Part shown: piece by piece, positions 1 through 8,218 of the stretch | Layout: each line of letters begins with the position of its first letter | How positions within the stretch are numbered: position 1 is the first letter of the stretch | NCBI RefSeq assembly: GCF_001982615.1 | Contig: NZ_MLCO01000140.1 | Coordinates: forward strand, 1 to 33,276 | Length of the DNA: 33,276 nucleotides | DNA from: Teichococcus deserti | GTDB taxonomy: Bacteria; Pseudomonadota; Alphaproteobacteria; Acetobacterales; Acetobacteraceae | Direction: 5' to 3' | Made by a program: the position numbers and the translations under genes | The notes under the pieces: generated by a model | Told to the model about the DNA's origin: nothing | What the model saw: only the letters and a program-made list of their open reading frames with translations | Databases searched by the model: none

Positions 1-2
1 GG

Positions 3-2708
3 GTGGCGAGCCCGGATGGGACGGCGAACCCGGGTGGGGCGCGGGGCGGGCTGCGGCGCCGCCGTGTGGCCGCGCCGCGCGGCTGGCGTCGCTGGCTGCG
101 CCCTGCCACCGCCTGGCTGCCCGCCCGCCGCCCGGCCGGCCGGCTGCGGCGGCTGAACCGCCCGTCGCAGCTGCCGATGCGGCTGCTGTTCTGGGCCGTC
201 ATCCTGCTGCCCGGCACCATCCTGGCGCTGCAATCCTGGCAGGCCTGGGAGCAGAGCTGGGCCGAGGCCTCGGTCGAGATGGAGCGCTCGGCCGCGGCGG
301 CGGCCGAATATGCCCGCCGCGTGCTGGATGGCCACCGCCTGCTGGCGCAGCGCGCCAACGACCTGCTGATCGGCCTGTCCGACGACACCATCCGCCAGGA
401 GGAGGCGGCGATCAGCAGCCAGCTGGCCCAGCTGGTCGAGGAATCCGGCGGCGAGCGGATGGTCTCGATCAGCGCCTTCGACGACGAGGGCGAGCCGCTG
501 GTCAGCGGCAGCATGCTGGGCCTGCCGCGCGACGGCCGCTATGCGACGCGCGACTACAACCGGCTGCTGCGCGCCGCCGCGCCGCCGCGCGCCCTGATCA
601 GCGGCCCCTATGAGGGTCGGATCGGCGGCACCCGCTTCTTCGCCGTCAGCATGCGGCGCGAGCACAGCGGCAATGCCCAGCCGGCCGGCGCCTATGACGG
701 GGTGATCAACGTCACCATCCGCATCCCCGAGGCCTCGGCGGCGCTGCAGCGGCTGCTGAAGAACCCGGCCGACCAGCTGGCGCTGCGCCGCCGCGATGGC
801 GCCGCCCTGGCGCAGACCGCCGCCGATGACGGGAGCTGGGCGGCGGCGCAGCGCCTGCTGCAGCCGGCGCTGCAGGCCGGCGCGCGCGAGGGCGAGCTGC
901 GCCGCCCCTGGTCGCGCGAGGCCGGGCAGAGCGTCGTCGTCTTCCACGCCGTCGAAGGCTGGGACGTCTATGCCGTGGCCACCCGGCCGCGCGCCGAGAT
1001 CATCGCCGACTGGCTGGCCACCGTCGGCGGGCTGCTGATGTTCGGCCTGCCCTCGATGCTGGCGCTGCTGGCGCTGGTGCTGGTGGTGCGGCGCGGCCAG
1101 GGGCTGATGCTGACCCACAATGTCGGGCTGGAACAGCGTGTGGCCGAGCGCACCGCGGCGCTCGCCTCCAGCGAGGAGCGGCTGCGCCTGGCCCAGGAAG
1201 CCTCCGGCGTCGGCGTCTGGGAGCAGGAGCTCGGCCCCGGCGGCCGCGCCATCTGGTCGGCCGAGCAGTACCGCCTGCTGGGCCTCGACCCCGAGGCCGG
1301 GCCGGTCGGCGCCCGCGCCCTGCTGCGGATGATCGAGCCGGCCGACCGCTGGGCGGTGCTGCGGGCGCTGCGCGGTCGCACGCCGCAGGCGCATCTGCGG
1401 CTGAAGCGGGCCAATGACGGGGCGCTGCGCTGGCTCTCGGTCAGCGGCGTGCGGGTGCCGGCCGGCGCCGGGCGGCCGCCGCGGCTGATCGGCATCGCCG
1501 CCGACATCACCGAGCGCCATGCCAATGCCGAGGCGCTGCGCGACGCCGAGATGCGCTATCGCGCGCTGTTCGAGGTCTCGCCCTTCGCCGTCTTCATCCT
1601 GGACCCGCAGACCGACGCCATCCTCGATGTCAATGCCCGGGCCTGTTCCGACTACGGCTACAGCCGGGAGGAATTCCGCCGGCTGGCGCTGCAGGACATC
1701 GACGCCCGCGACGCCGAGGAACCGCGCGGCCCGATGGCCGCCGCCATCGTCAGCAGCGCCGCCGCCGCCGCGGCCGGCGTGGCGCCGCTGCCGCGGGTCG
1801 GACCCGTCCCCGGTGCCCTGCCGGAGACGCCGCTGCCAGGGCAGGGGCCCTTCGGCCTGCCGGGCGCCGGCATCGCCACGACGCTTGCGGCGGCTGCGCC
1901 ACCGGCCGCCGACGGCCCCGCCGCCGCGCGGCCGCGCGGCCCGCGCGAGGTGCAGGAATACGAGACCCGCTACCGCACCCGCGGCGGCGGCTTGCGCGAC
2001 GTGCTGGTCCGTGTCCAGGGCGTGCATCTGCGCGGCCACAACGTCTCCTATGCCGCGCATATGGACATCACCGCCCGCAAGCGCGCCGAGGAGGAGCGGC
2101 TGCTGCTGGCACGCGAGGTCGACCACCGCGCCAAGAACGTGCTGACCCTGGTTCAGGCGGCGCTGCGGCTGACGCCGAAGGAGGACGCCGCCGCCTATAC
2201 CTCGGCCGTCGAGGGCCGGGTCATGGCCCTGGCCCGCGCCCACACCCTGCTGGCCGAGGCCTATTGGACCGGCGCCGAGCTGCGCGCGCTGCTGGAGGGG
2301 GAGCTGACCGCCTTCCTCGCCCCGCTCGACGGCCAGGACATGCCCCAGGTCACGCTGGAGGGGCCGCCGGTCATGCTCCCCCCCGCCGCCGCCCAGGGCG
2401 TCTCGATGGTGCTGCACGAGCTCGCCACCAATGCCACCAAGCACGGCGCCCTGTCGCGGCCCGGCGGCCGCGTCACCGTCGGCTGGTCGCTGCTGGAGCC
2501 GGCCGGCCGCCTGGCGCTGCGCTGGAGCGAGGCCGGCGGACCGCCGGTGGAAGGGCCGCCGCAGCGCCAGGGCTTCGGCTCGCGCATGGTGGAGGCCACC
2601 ATCCGCCGCCAATTGGGCGGCATGGTGCGGCGGCAGTGGCGGCGGGAGGGGCTGGATTGCGAGCTCGAGCTGCCGCTGCGGCAGCCCGACCGGCGGGACG
2701 CGGCGTAA
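3..2708 (+). CDS. Membrane-bound hybrid-sensor histidine kinase, HWE family, with two PAS domains
   Basis: Sensor kinase that should autophosphorylate on His and pass phosphate to a response regulator not encoded here. Visible order in 901 residues: basic N-terminus; membrane segment about 60-78; extracytoplasmic sensor region about 80-335 (Cache/CHASE-like by position only); second membrane segment about 338-362; PAS about 392-505; second PAS about 513-690; kinase core from about 698. The phosphoacceptor is H708 in EVDHRAKN, the N-box is HELATNATKHGAL (H805, N810), and W841-S-E843 precedes GGP and GFGSR, which is the HWE signature. The second PAS is interrupted by an Ala/Pro/Gly-rich stretch, about residues 575-650. 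No receiver domain is present. The GTG at position 3 is the first start in the window, so the true start could lie upstream. Family assignment is firm; the ligand is unknown. Confidence 0.88.
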   Translation: MASPDGTANPGGARGGLRRRRVAAPRGWRRWLRPATAWLPARRPAGRLRRLNRPSQLPMRLLFWAVILLPGTILALQSWQAWEQSWAEASVEMERSAAAAAEYARRVLDGHRLLAQRANDLLIGLSDDTIRQEEAAISSQLAQLVEESGGERMVSISAFDDEGEPLVSGSMLGLPRDGRYATRDYNRLLRAAAPPRALISGPYEGRIGGTRFFAVSMRREHSGNAQPAGAYDGVINVTIRIPEASAALQRLLKNPADQLALRRRDGAALAQTAADDGSWAAAQRLLQPALQAGAREGELRRPWSREAGQSVVVFHAVEGWDVYAVATRPRAEIIADWLATVGGLLMFGLPSMLALLALVLVVRRGQGLMLTHNVGLEQRVAERTAALASSEERLRLAQEASGVGVWEQELGPGGRAIWSAEQYRLLGLDPEAGPVGARALLRMIEPADRWAVLRALRGRTPQAHLRLKRANDGALRWLSVSGVRVPAGAGRPPRLIGIAADITERHANAEALRDAEMRYRALFEVSPFAVFILDPQTDAILDVNARACSDYGYSREEFRRLALQDIDARDAEEPRGPMAAAIVSSAAAAAAGVAPLPRVGPVPGALPETPLPGQGPFGLPGAGIATTLAAAAPPAADGPAAARPRGPREVQEYETRYRTRGGGLRDVLVRVQGVHLRGHNVSYAAHMDITARKRAEEERLLLAREVDHRAKNVLTLVQAALRLTPKEDAAAYTSAVEGRVMALARAHTLLAEAYWTGAELRALLEGELTAFLAPLDGQDMPQVTLEGPPVMLPPAAAQGVSMVLHELATNATKHGALSRPGGRVTVGWSLLEPAGRLALRWSEAGGPPVEGPPQRQGFGSRMVEATIRRQLGGMVRRQWRREGLDCELELPLRQPDRRDAA

Positions 2709-3023
2709 GCCTGCCGCAGCTCTGTCCCGGCGGCGCGAATCCGGCCTGAAAGCTGGCTTTCCGCGCAACTGCCGGGAAAAGCGACGCAACGTTCCGCCCG
2801 GCCCATGGTTGGTGTTTGACCCGGCCAGCCGGGTCCGCTAGGCCCAGCCGACAGGAGTGGCGGAACCACTTCCTGGATGTTTTGGAGAGGCTTCGACAGA
2901 GCTTGTCGAAATCCTGCCAAAGCGTTTCCAAAAAAGTCACAGACGTGTGAAATAACAGTTCCCTCAGGGCGGGAATCTCCCGCATCGTTCGTTCCACTGG
3001 ACCAAGCCGGGAGGAAAGACAGC
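2709..3023. other. Intergenic region with two small hairpins, no gene seen
   Basis: This 315-base spacer separates the histidine kinase from the DedA gene. I see no convincing coding sequence. It holds two perfect small inverted repeats: ACCCGG/CCGGGT around a 4-base loop (2819-2834), without a T-run, which might end the kinase transcript, and TTCGACA/TGTCGAA around a 5-base loop (2892-2910). The part from about 2915 to 2965 is markedly richer in A and T than its surroundings and is the likeliest place for the dedA promoter, but I could not pick out convincing -35 and -10 boxes. Confidence 0.5.
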
Positions 3024-3689
3024 GTGGCCGAGTTCTGGTCGGATTGGGGTATGCTGGCTTACCTGGCCGCAGCTGCCTGGGCCTTCTTCGAGGGCGAGAC
3101 CTTCGTCATCCTGGCCGCCGCCGCAGGGCAGGCCACCGGGCTGATCGATCCCTGGATCCTGATGGTCTCGGTCTGGATCGGGTCCTTCCTGGGCGACCAG
3201 CTGTGGTTCACCCTCGGCCAGCGCTACGGCGTGCGGGCGCTGCGCAAGCTTCCCGCGGCCGAGAAGAAGGTGGCCCAGGCGCTGCGCTTCCTCGACAAAT
3301 ACGGCACGCTCTTCGTCCTGACCTTCCGCTTCGTTTATGGCGTGCGCAACGTGGCCTCCGCCGCCTGCGGCATCGCCGGCATGTCGCGGATCCGCTTCGC
3401 CTCGCTGAACTTCATCGCCGCCGGCATGTGGGCGGCCTCCTTCGTCGCCGCCGGCTGGTTCGCCGTCGCCTGGCTGGGCGAGGAGAACACCCGCCACGCC
3501 CTGGCCGGCATCGGCATCCTGGTGATCGGCTTCCTGCTCTACAAGCTGATCCGCTACTGGCTGCGCCCCAAGGTGCCGGCCGAGATCGCCGATCTGCCGC
3601 CGGTGGCCCGCACCCACCACCTGACCCGCATGACCCCGCCCGACGCGGCGGCCAAGAAGGACGCCACGCTGAAGCGCGTGGCCGTCTGA
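3024..3689 (+). CDS. DedA/VTT family inner-membrane protein
   Basis: Polytopic membrane protein of the DedA (SNARE-associated/VTT) family; members are linked to lipid scramblase-like activity, membrane homeostasis and proton-dependent transport. The 221-residue protein shows the family layout: FFEGETFVILAAAAGQ near the N-terminus, the GSFLGDQLWFTLGQRYG segment, and the RFVYGVRN...CGIAGM region followed by the last membrane helices and a basic hydrophilic tail. The frame stays open upstream to 2877, but I chose GTG 3024 because GGGAGGA lies 8 bases before it and because the upstream residues do not look like a DedA N-terminus. A strong terminator follows directly, so it is probably transcribed alone. 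The substrate cannot be inferred. Confidence 0.9.
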   Translation: MAEFWSDWGMLAYLAAAAWAFFEGETFVILAAAAGQATGLIDPWILMVSVWIGSFLGDQLWFTLGQRYGVRALRKLPAAEKKVAQALRFLDKYGTLFVLTFRFVYGVRNVASAACGIAGMSRIRFASLNFIAAGMWAASFVAAGWFAVAWLGEENTRHALAGIGILVIGFLLYKLIRYWLRPKVPAEIADLPPVARTHHLTRMTPPDAAAKKDATLKRVAV

Positions 3690-3697
3690 GGCGGTCC

Positions 3698-3725
3698 GGC
3701 GGGGCGCGATCGCCCCGCCTTTTTT
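3698..3725 (+). terminator. Rho-independent terminator of the DedA gene
   Basis: A perfect 9-bp stem, GGCGGGGCG and CGCCCCGCC, around the loop CGAT is followed at once by six T residues. It begins 9 bases after the DedA stop codon. Confidence 0.92.
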
Positions 3726-3809
3726 CTTTTCCGGTAAATTCCTGCCCTGCCGCAGTGACTTCCACCCTCCTGCCGCGTTGCCCCGGCGCAGCGTGAGCGG
3801 AGGGGTTGG

Positions 3810-4667
3810 ATGCGGCGTCGCCGTTGGTGGAAGGCAGGGCTGGCCACGGCCCTGGTCCTGATGGTTTCGGCCTGCGCCTCGGCCCCGCCGCCGCCCCGCC
3901 CCGACAGTGTCCAGCAACTGTCCCCCTGGCGCGCCCGCATCGCCGGCGCCGCCCTGGCCGAATGGCAGGCCTGGGGCCAGCTGACCGTCGATGGCTGGCC
4001 CGAGGCCCTGCCGCGCGAGCCTGACCCACGCCTCTTCGACCGCGTCCTGACCTATTGGGGCGCCGTGCCGACCGAGGGGCCGATGGTCATCCGCCGTCAC
4101 CAGGAAACCCACGACGCCCTGCTGGCCGGCCTGCAGGAAGGCGCCGCCGAGCCCGCTGGCTTCGGCGCCCCGCCGGCGGCCGCGCCCGTGGCGCTGCCCT
4201 CGATCTCGCTCTGGGCCTATCCCGCCTGGTCGGCCGCCTTCATCAGCCACGTCATGGCCACCGCCGGCGTGCCAAGCTTCACCTTCACCCCGGCCGCCGC
4301 CCACGCCCACTACATCGACAACCTGCTGTGGCAGGCCCAGTCCAACCCTGACCAGGCGCCGTTCCGCCCGCATGCGCCGTCGGATTACGCACCCCGGCCC
4401 GGAGACCTGCTCTGCGCCGACCGGTCGCGCATCCCGCTGCTGCATTGGCAGGACCGTCTGGCCGAAGGCGGCCAGTTCCGGCCGATGCATTGCGACGTGG
4501 TGGTCGCCACCGGCGGCGGCCTGGTCCAGGCCATCGGCGGCAACGTCCTCGACGCGACCGTGCTGCGCCGCTTCCCCGCCGACGCCCAGGGGCGCGCCCT
4601 GCCGCCGCCCTATGACAAGGCGCCCTTCATGCTGGTTCTGGAGAACAGGCTGGATCAGGGGCGATGA
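3810..4667 (+). CDS. DUF2272 domain lipoprotein
   Basis: Predicted lipoprotein of unknown function, 285 residues. The N-terminus is basic (MRRRRWWK), then hydrophobic, and ends in a lipobox, VSAC, with the lipidated cysteine at 22, followed by a Pro-rich linker typical of anchored proteins. The body matches my recollection of DUF2272 proteins: SAAFISHVMATAGV, then a His/Ala-rich AHAHYIDNL stretch, a PGDLLCADR motif and HCDVVVATGGG near the C-terminus. These Cys/His-containing motifs resemble NlpC/P60 or CHAP-like peptidase folds, but a cell-wall role is only a guess. It is a single gene, bounded upstream by the DedA terminator and downstream by its own terminator. Confidence 0.82.
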   Translation: MRRRRWWKAGLATALVLMVSACASAPPPPRPDSVQQLSPWRARIAGAALAEWQAWGQLTVDGWPEALPREPDPRLFDRVLTYWGAVPTEGPMVIRRHQETHDALLAGLQEGAAEPAGFGAPPAAAPVALPSISLWAYPAWSAAFISHVMATAGVPSFTFTPAAAHAHYIDNLLWQAQSNPDQAPFRPHAPSDYAPRPGDLLCADRSRIPLLHWQDRLAEGGQFRPMHCDVVVATGGGLVQAIGGNVLDATVLRRFPADAQGRALPPPYDKAPFMLVLENRLDQGR

Positions 4668-4907
4668 AAGGGGGCAGGGGCAGGCCAGGGGAATGAATTC
4701 CCCTGGACCCCTTCTTCTTTCTGTCCTCCTGGCGGTCTGACGGCCAGCACTTCAACATCACCGACATCCAGGCATCGCGGTGGGGCGCCATTCCGTGGCA
4801 ACGGCGCTCCTTTTCACGGGCGACGGGCCGTTGATGTCCCATCTCCATGTGGACACGGCGGTTTGGAAGAATGGGGAATGACCCCCGGCCTTGAGCCTGT
4901 CTTGGCT
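4668..4907. other. Intergenic region between convergent DUF2272 gene and eutB; no gene seen
   Basis: These 240 bases hold a terminator at 4685-4720 and then about 185 bases without recognisable content. I read all frames for a eutC start or remnant, because eutC normally follows eutB, and found no EutC-like sequence. Short frames on both strands cross the area but lack a ribosome binding site and resemble nothing I know. Confidence 0.5.
4685..4720 (+). terminator. Rho-independent terminator after the DUF2272 gene
   Basis: CCAGGGGAAT pairs perfectly with ATTCCCCTGG around a 2-base centre, followed by ACCCC and a C/T-rich run (CTTCTTCTTT). It starts 17 bases after the stop codon. Nearly the same stem and flank recur at 28942-28962 on the other strand. 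Confidence 0.8.
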
Positions 4908-6287
4908 TTACTCCGCCGCCAGCAACCGGCTCGCCGAGGGATCCAGCACCCGCACACGCCCGTCCGCCTCCAGCATGTCCATGCCGGCCAGCCAAGCCTC
5001 GAATTCCGGGGCCGGCCGCTGCCCCTGCAGCTGTCGCAGGGCCAGGATGTCGTGGAAGGACAGGCTCTGGTAGTTCAGCATGATGTCGTCGGCGCCCGGC
5101 ACGGCGATCAGGAAGCTGACTCCGGCATTGCCCAGCAGCGTCATCAGCGTGTCCATGTCGTCCTGGTCGGCCTCGGCATGGTTGGTGTAGCAGACGTCGA
5201 CGCCCATCGGCACGCCCAGCAGCTTGCCACAGCAATGGTCCTCGAGGCCGGCGCGGATGATCTGCTTGCCGTCATAGAGGTATTCCGGGCCGATGAAGCC
5301 GACCACAGTGTTGACCAGCAATGGCCGGAAGGCGCGGGCGACGCCATAGGCGCGGACCTCGACGGTCTGCTGGTCGATGCCGTGATGCGCATCGGCCGAG
5401 AGCGCCGCGCCCTGGCCGGTCTCGAAATACATGACGTTCTGGCCGACCGTGCCGCGCTTCAGCGACAGCGCGGCATCCTCGGCCTCCTTCAGGACCGACA
5501 GGGCAACGCCGAAGCCGGCATTGGCGGCCTCGGTGCCGGCGATGGACTGGAAGACCAGGTCCACGGGCGCGCCGCGGTTGATCATCTCCAGCGTGTTGGT
5601 CACATGGGTCAGCACGCAGCTCTGCGTCGGGATGGCGTGGCGCTGGCGCAGGCGGTCCAGCATGTCCACCAGCGCGATGCAGTTGGGGACATTGTCGGTG
5701 GCGGGGTTGATGCCGATCACCGCGTCGCCGCTGCCCAGCAGCAGCCCGTCCAGGGTCGCGGCGGCGATGCCCGCCCGGTCGTCGGTGGGGTGGTTGGGCT
5801 GCAGCCGGCTGGCCAGCCGCCCTTCCAGGCCGATGGTGTTGCGGAAGGCGGTCACCACCCGGCATTTCCGCGCCACCACCATCAGGTCCTGGTTGCGCAT
5901 CAGCTTGGAGACGGCGGCCACCATCTCCGGCGTCAGGCCGGGGGCCAGCGCCCCCAGCGTCGCGCTGTCGGCCGCCGGCGACAGCAGCCAGTCGCGGAAG
6001 GCGCCGACCGTCATCGCGCGGACCGGGGCGAAGGCGGCGGCGTCATGGCTGTCGATGATCAGCCGGGTGACCTCGTCCTGCTCATAGGGGACCAGGGCTT
6101 CGTTGAGGAAATCGGTCAGCGGCAGGTCGGCCAGGGCCATCCGGGCGGCGACGCGGCGGGCATCGCTTTCGGCGGCCAGGCCGGCCAGCTCGTCGCCCGA
6201 GCGGCGCGGCGAGGCGGCGGCCAGCAAAGCGCGGAGGTCGGCGAAGACATGGCGCTCGCCCCCGGCCAGGCTGCTGCGTCGGGTCAT
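4908..6287 (-). CDS. eutB: Ethanolamine ammonia-lyase large (alpha) subunit
   Basis: Large subunit of the adenosylcobalamin-dependent lyase that converts ethanolamine to acetaldehyde and ammonia. The 459 residues match the usual full length of about 453. Family-defining stretches are intact: GINPATDNVPNCIALVDML, THVTNTLEMINRGAP, FQSIAGTEAANAGFGV, MYFETGQGAALSADAHHG and GVDVCYTNHAEADQDDMDT. By position, residues equivalent to Salmonella R160, N193, E287 and D362 are present (R161, N194, E289, D364). The ATG follows GAGGAG with 9-base spacing. It is last in a minus-strand run after a GNAT acetyltransferase (24-base gap). The small subunit EutC, which the enzyme needs to bind cobalamin and work, is not encoded next to it or anywhere in the window, and no microcompartment genes are present. 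Confidence 0.95.
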   Translation of the reverse strand: MTRRSSLAGGERHVFADLRALLAAASPRRSGDELAGLAAESDARRVAARMALADLPLTDFLNEALVPYEQDEVTRLIIDSHDAAAFAPVRAMTVGAFRDWLLSPAADSATLGALAPGLTPEMVAAVSKLMRNQDLMVVARKCRVVTAFRNTIGLEGRLASRLQPNHPTDDRAGIAAATLDGLLLGSGDAVIGINPATDNVPNCIALVDMLDRLRQRHAIPTQSCVLTHVTNTLEMINRGAPVDLVFQSIAGTEAANAGFGVALSVLKEAEDAALSLKRGTVGQNVMYFETGQGAALSADAHHGIDQQTVEVRAYGVARAFRPLLVNTVVGFIGPEYLYDGKQIIRAGLEDHCCGKLLGVPMGVDVCYTNHAEADQDDMDTLMTLLGNAGVSFLIAVPGADDIMLNYQSLSFHDILALRQLQGQRPAPEFEAWLAGMDMLEADGRVRVLDPSASRLLAAE

Positions 6288-6311
6288 GGCCGGGGTCTCC
6301 TCGCTTGGGGC

Positions 6312-6845
6312 TCAGCCGGGCTCGGCGCGGGGCGGGGTGGTGTCGCCTTCGCCCAGCGCACGCTGCAGCAGCACCGAATCCAGCCATTCGCCATGCTTGC
6401 GCCCGACCGAGCGCAGCACGCCGACCTGGCGGAAGCCGGCCGCCTCGTGCAGCTTCACCGAGGCGACATTGGCGCTGTCGCCCACCACCGCGATCATCTG
6501 CCGCAGGCCGATGGCGGTGCAAGCCTCGATCAGCGCCGCCAGCAGCAGCCGGCCGAGGCCTTTGCCGGCCGAATCGGCGGCGACGTAGATCGAGTTCTCG
6601 ACCGTATCGCGATAGGCGATACGCGGACGATAGGCCCCGGCATAGGCATAGCCGAGCACCACGCCGTCGACCTCTGCCACCAGATAAGGCATCCCGGCTG
6701 CGACCAGGGCAGCATGGCGGCGCTGCATCTCCTCCAGCGGGGGCGGGCTGATCTCGAAGGAGGCGCGGCCGGTGGCCACGTGGTGGCCGTAGATCGCGGT
6801 GATCGCAGGCAGGTCGGCGGGGCAGGCAGGGCGGATATGGGTCAT
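6312..6845 (-). CDS. GNAT N-acetyltransferase, phosphinothricin acetyltransferase-like
   Basis: Acetyl-CoA-dependent N-acetyltransferase of 177 residues. The N-terminus MTHIRPACPADLPAITAIY and the following HHVATGRASFE match the Pat/Bar-type branch. GYAYAGAYRPRIAYRDTVE lies in the substrate region, and AADSAGKGLGRLLLAAL is the pyrophosphate-binding loop (R/Q-x-x-G-x-G/A type). A late HEAAGFRQVG segment is also typical. ATG 6845 fits the family N-terminus, although no strong ribosome binding site precedes it; the longer upstream frame runs into the flavoprotein gene and is not coding. It sits 24 bases before eutB and 29 bases after the flavoprotein gene, suggesting co-transcription. The substrate is unknown; methionine sulfoximine/phosphinothricin-type amines are characteristic of relatives. 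Confidence 0.88.
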   Translation of the reverse strand: MTHIRPACPADLPAITAIYGHHVATGRASFEISPPPLEEMQRRHAALVAAGMPYLVAEVDGVVLGYAYAGAYRPRIAYRDTVENSIYVAADSAGKGLGRLLLAALIEACTAIGLRQMIAVVGDSANVASVKLHEAAGFRQVGVLRSVGRKHGEWLDSVLLQRALGEGDTTPPRAEPG

Positions 6846-6874
6846 GGCGGGACCGATCCAAGCAAGTTCCGCGC

Positions 6875-8098
6875 CTAGTCTTTCCGTGTTTCGCCCAGCC
6901 AGTCCAGGGCGCCTTGGCCAGCCGCGCGGCCGGTGGCGAAGCAGGCCTGCAGCAGGTAGCCGCCGGTGGGGGCCTCCCAGTCCAGCATCTCGCCGGCGGC
7001 GAAGATCCCGGGCCGGTCGCGCAGCATGAAGCGCGTATCCAGGGCGCCGAAAGAAATTCCGCCGGCGGAGGAGATGGCGCGGTCCAGCCCCTGGGTCCCA
7101 GTCAGCCGCAGCGGCATCGCCTTCACCAGCGCCGGCAGGGTGTCCTGCGACGCGCCGGCATGCAGCGCCTCCTGCACCAACGCGATGCCGACCGGGGCCA
7201 AGGCGATGGTCTTGCGCAGGAAGGCCGAGAGCGACTGGCCGCGCCGCGGGGCCGCCAGCCGGCGCGCCACCTCCGCCGCCTCCAGGTCGGGGCGTAGGTC
7301 GAGCTCCAGGGTGCAGGACCCGTTCGCGGCGATGGCCTCGCGCAGCGGCGCGGCCAGCGCATAGACGGCGCCGCCCTCGATGCCGTCGCGGGTCAGCATG
7401 GCCTCGCCGCGGCGGGTCTGGTCGGCGAAACTGAGAGAAATGCGCTTCAGCGGCGTGCCGGCGAAGCGCTCCACCAGATGCGCCGACCAGTCGATGCGGA
7501 AGCCCATATTCGCCGGGCGCAGCGGCGCCACCGGCACATCGGACAGACAAGAAACCCAGCCGCCATCGGCCCCGAGCCGCGGCCAGGAGGCGCCGCCCAG
7601 CGCCAGCACCATGGCGGCCGGATGCGCGGCGATCTCGCCCTCGGGGGTGGCGAAGCGCAGCCCGCCATCCGGGGAAAAGCCCAGCCAGTCATGCCGGGTG
7701 CGGATCTCGACGCCGGCGGCGGCCAGCCGGGCCAGCCAGGCGCGCAGCAGGGGAGATGCCTTCATCGCCTTCGGGAACACCCGGCCGGAGCTGCCGGTGA
7801 AGAGCGGCTGGCCCAGCCCCTCGGCCCAGTCCATCAGCGCCGACGGGGGGAAGGCCTCGATGGCAGCGGACAAGGCCGGCTCGGCGGCGCCGTAATGGCG
7901 GCAGAAGCCCGGCATCGGCTCGGAATGGGTCAGGTTCAGCCCGCCGCGCCCGGCCATCAGGAACTTGCGGGCCGGGGAGGGCATGCGCTCGAAGACCAGG
8001 GCGCGGCCGCCACGGGCGGCGATGGTCTCGGCGGCCATCAGCCCGGCGGGGCCGGCGCCGAGCACGGCGATCCAGGGGGAAGTCGGAAAGTCAGTCAC
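6875..8098 (-). CDS. TIGR03862-type flavoprotein (BaiN/HI0933-like NAD(P)/FAD oxidoreductase)
   Basis: FAD-binding protein of 407 residues in the HI0933/BaiN superfamily, TIGR03862-like. The Rossmann motif GAGPAGLMAAE lies at residues 14-24, followed by ARKFLMAGRGGLNLTHSE, which is diagnostic of this group, and RVFPKAMKASPLLRAWL. The C-terminus carries GGISFGALDTRFMLRDRPGIFAAGEMLDWEAPTGGYLLQACFATGRAAG, the second FAD-contact block. The frame is open to ATG 8134, but I prefer GTG 8098: AAGG lies 5 bases before it, the protein then starts just ahead of the Rossmann fold, and the ATG lacks a binding site. It is first in the run with the GNAT gene and eutB. The physiological substrate is not established for this family. 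Confidence 0.88.
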   Translation of the reverse strand: MTDFPTSPWIAVLGAGPAGLMAAETIAARGGRALVFERMPSPARKFLMAGRGGLNLTHSEPMPGFCRHYGAAEPALSAAIEAFPPSALMDWAEGLGQPLFTGSSGRVFPKAMKASPLLRAWLARLAAAGVEIRTRHDWLGFSPDGGLRFATPEGEIAAHPAAMVLALGGASWPRLGADGGWVSCLSDVPVAPLRPANMGFRIDWSAHLVERFAGTPLKRISLSFADQTRRGEAMLTRDGIEGGAVYALAAPLREAIAANGSCTLELDLRPDLEAAEVARRLAAPRRGQSLSAFLRKTIALAPVGIALVQEALHAGASQDTLPALVKAMPLRLTGTQGLDRAISSAGGISFGALDTRFMLRDRPGIFAAGEMLDWEAPTGGYLLQACFATGRAAGQGALDWLGETRKD

Positions 8099-8218
8099 CG
8101 CGGCCTTATGCCACGCGCCGCGCACTTCGCCCATTGGCAGGCGGCGCCGCGCGGCCTAACCCGCTGAGCCCTGGCTTTTCCCCCCCCCTGGCTTTCACCC
8201 GATCCGGATGCGCCGACG

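Noticed and set aside
2877-3023. Extension of the DedA protein to an upstream ATG
   Set aside because: The added 49 residues are polar, cross a hairpin and lack a binding site, whereas GTG 3024 has a strong one and gives a normal DedA N-terminus.
4668-4907. Possible eutC remnant or transposase fragment downstream of eutB
   Set aside because: All frames were read; none carries EutC or transposase motifs, and there are no flanking inverted or direct repeats.
4863-6878. Plus-strand open frame of 671 codons opposite eutB and the GNAT gene
   Set aside because: Same composition artefact; no ribosome binding site or motifs, and it spans two well-supported genes on the other strand.
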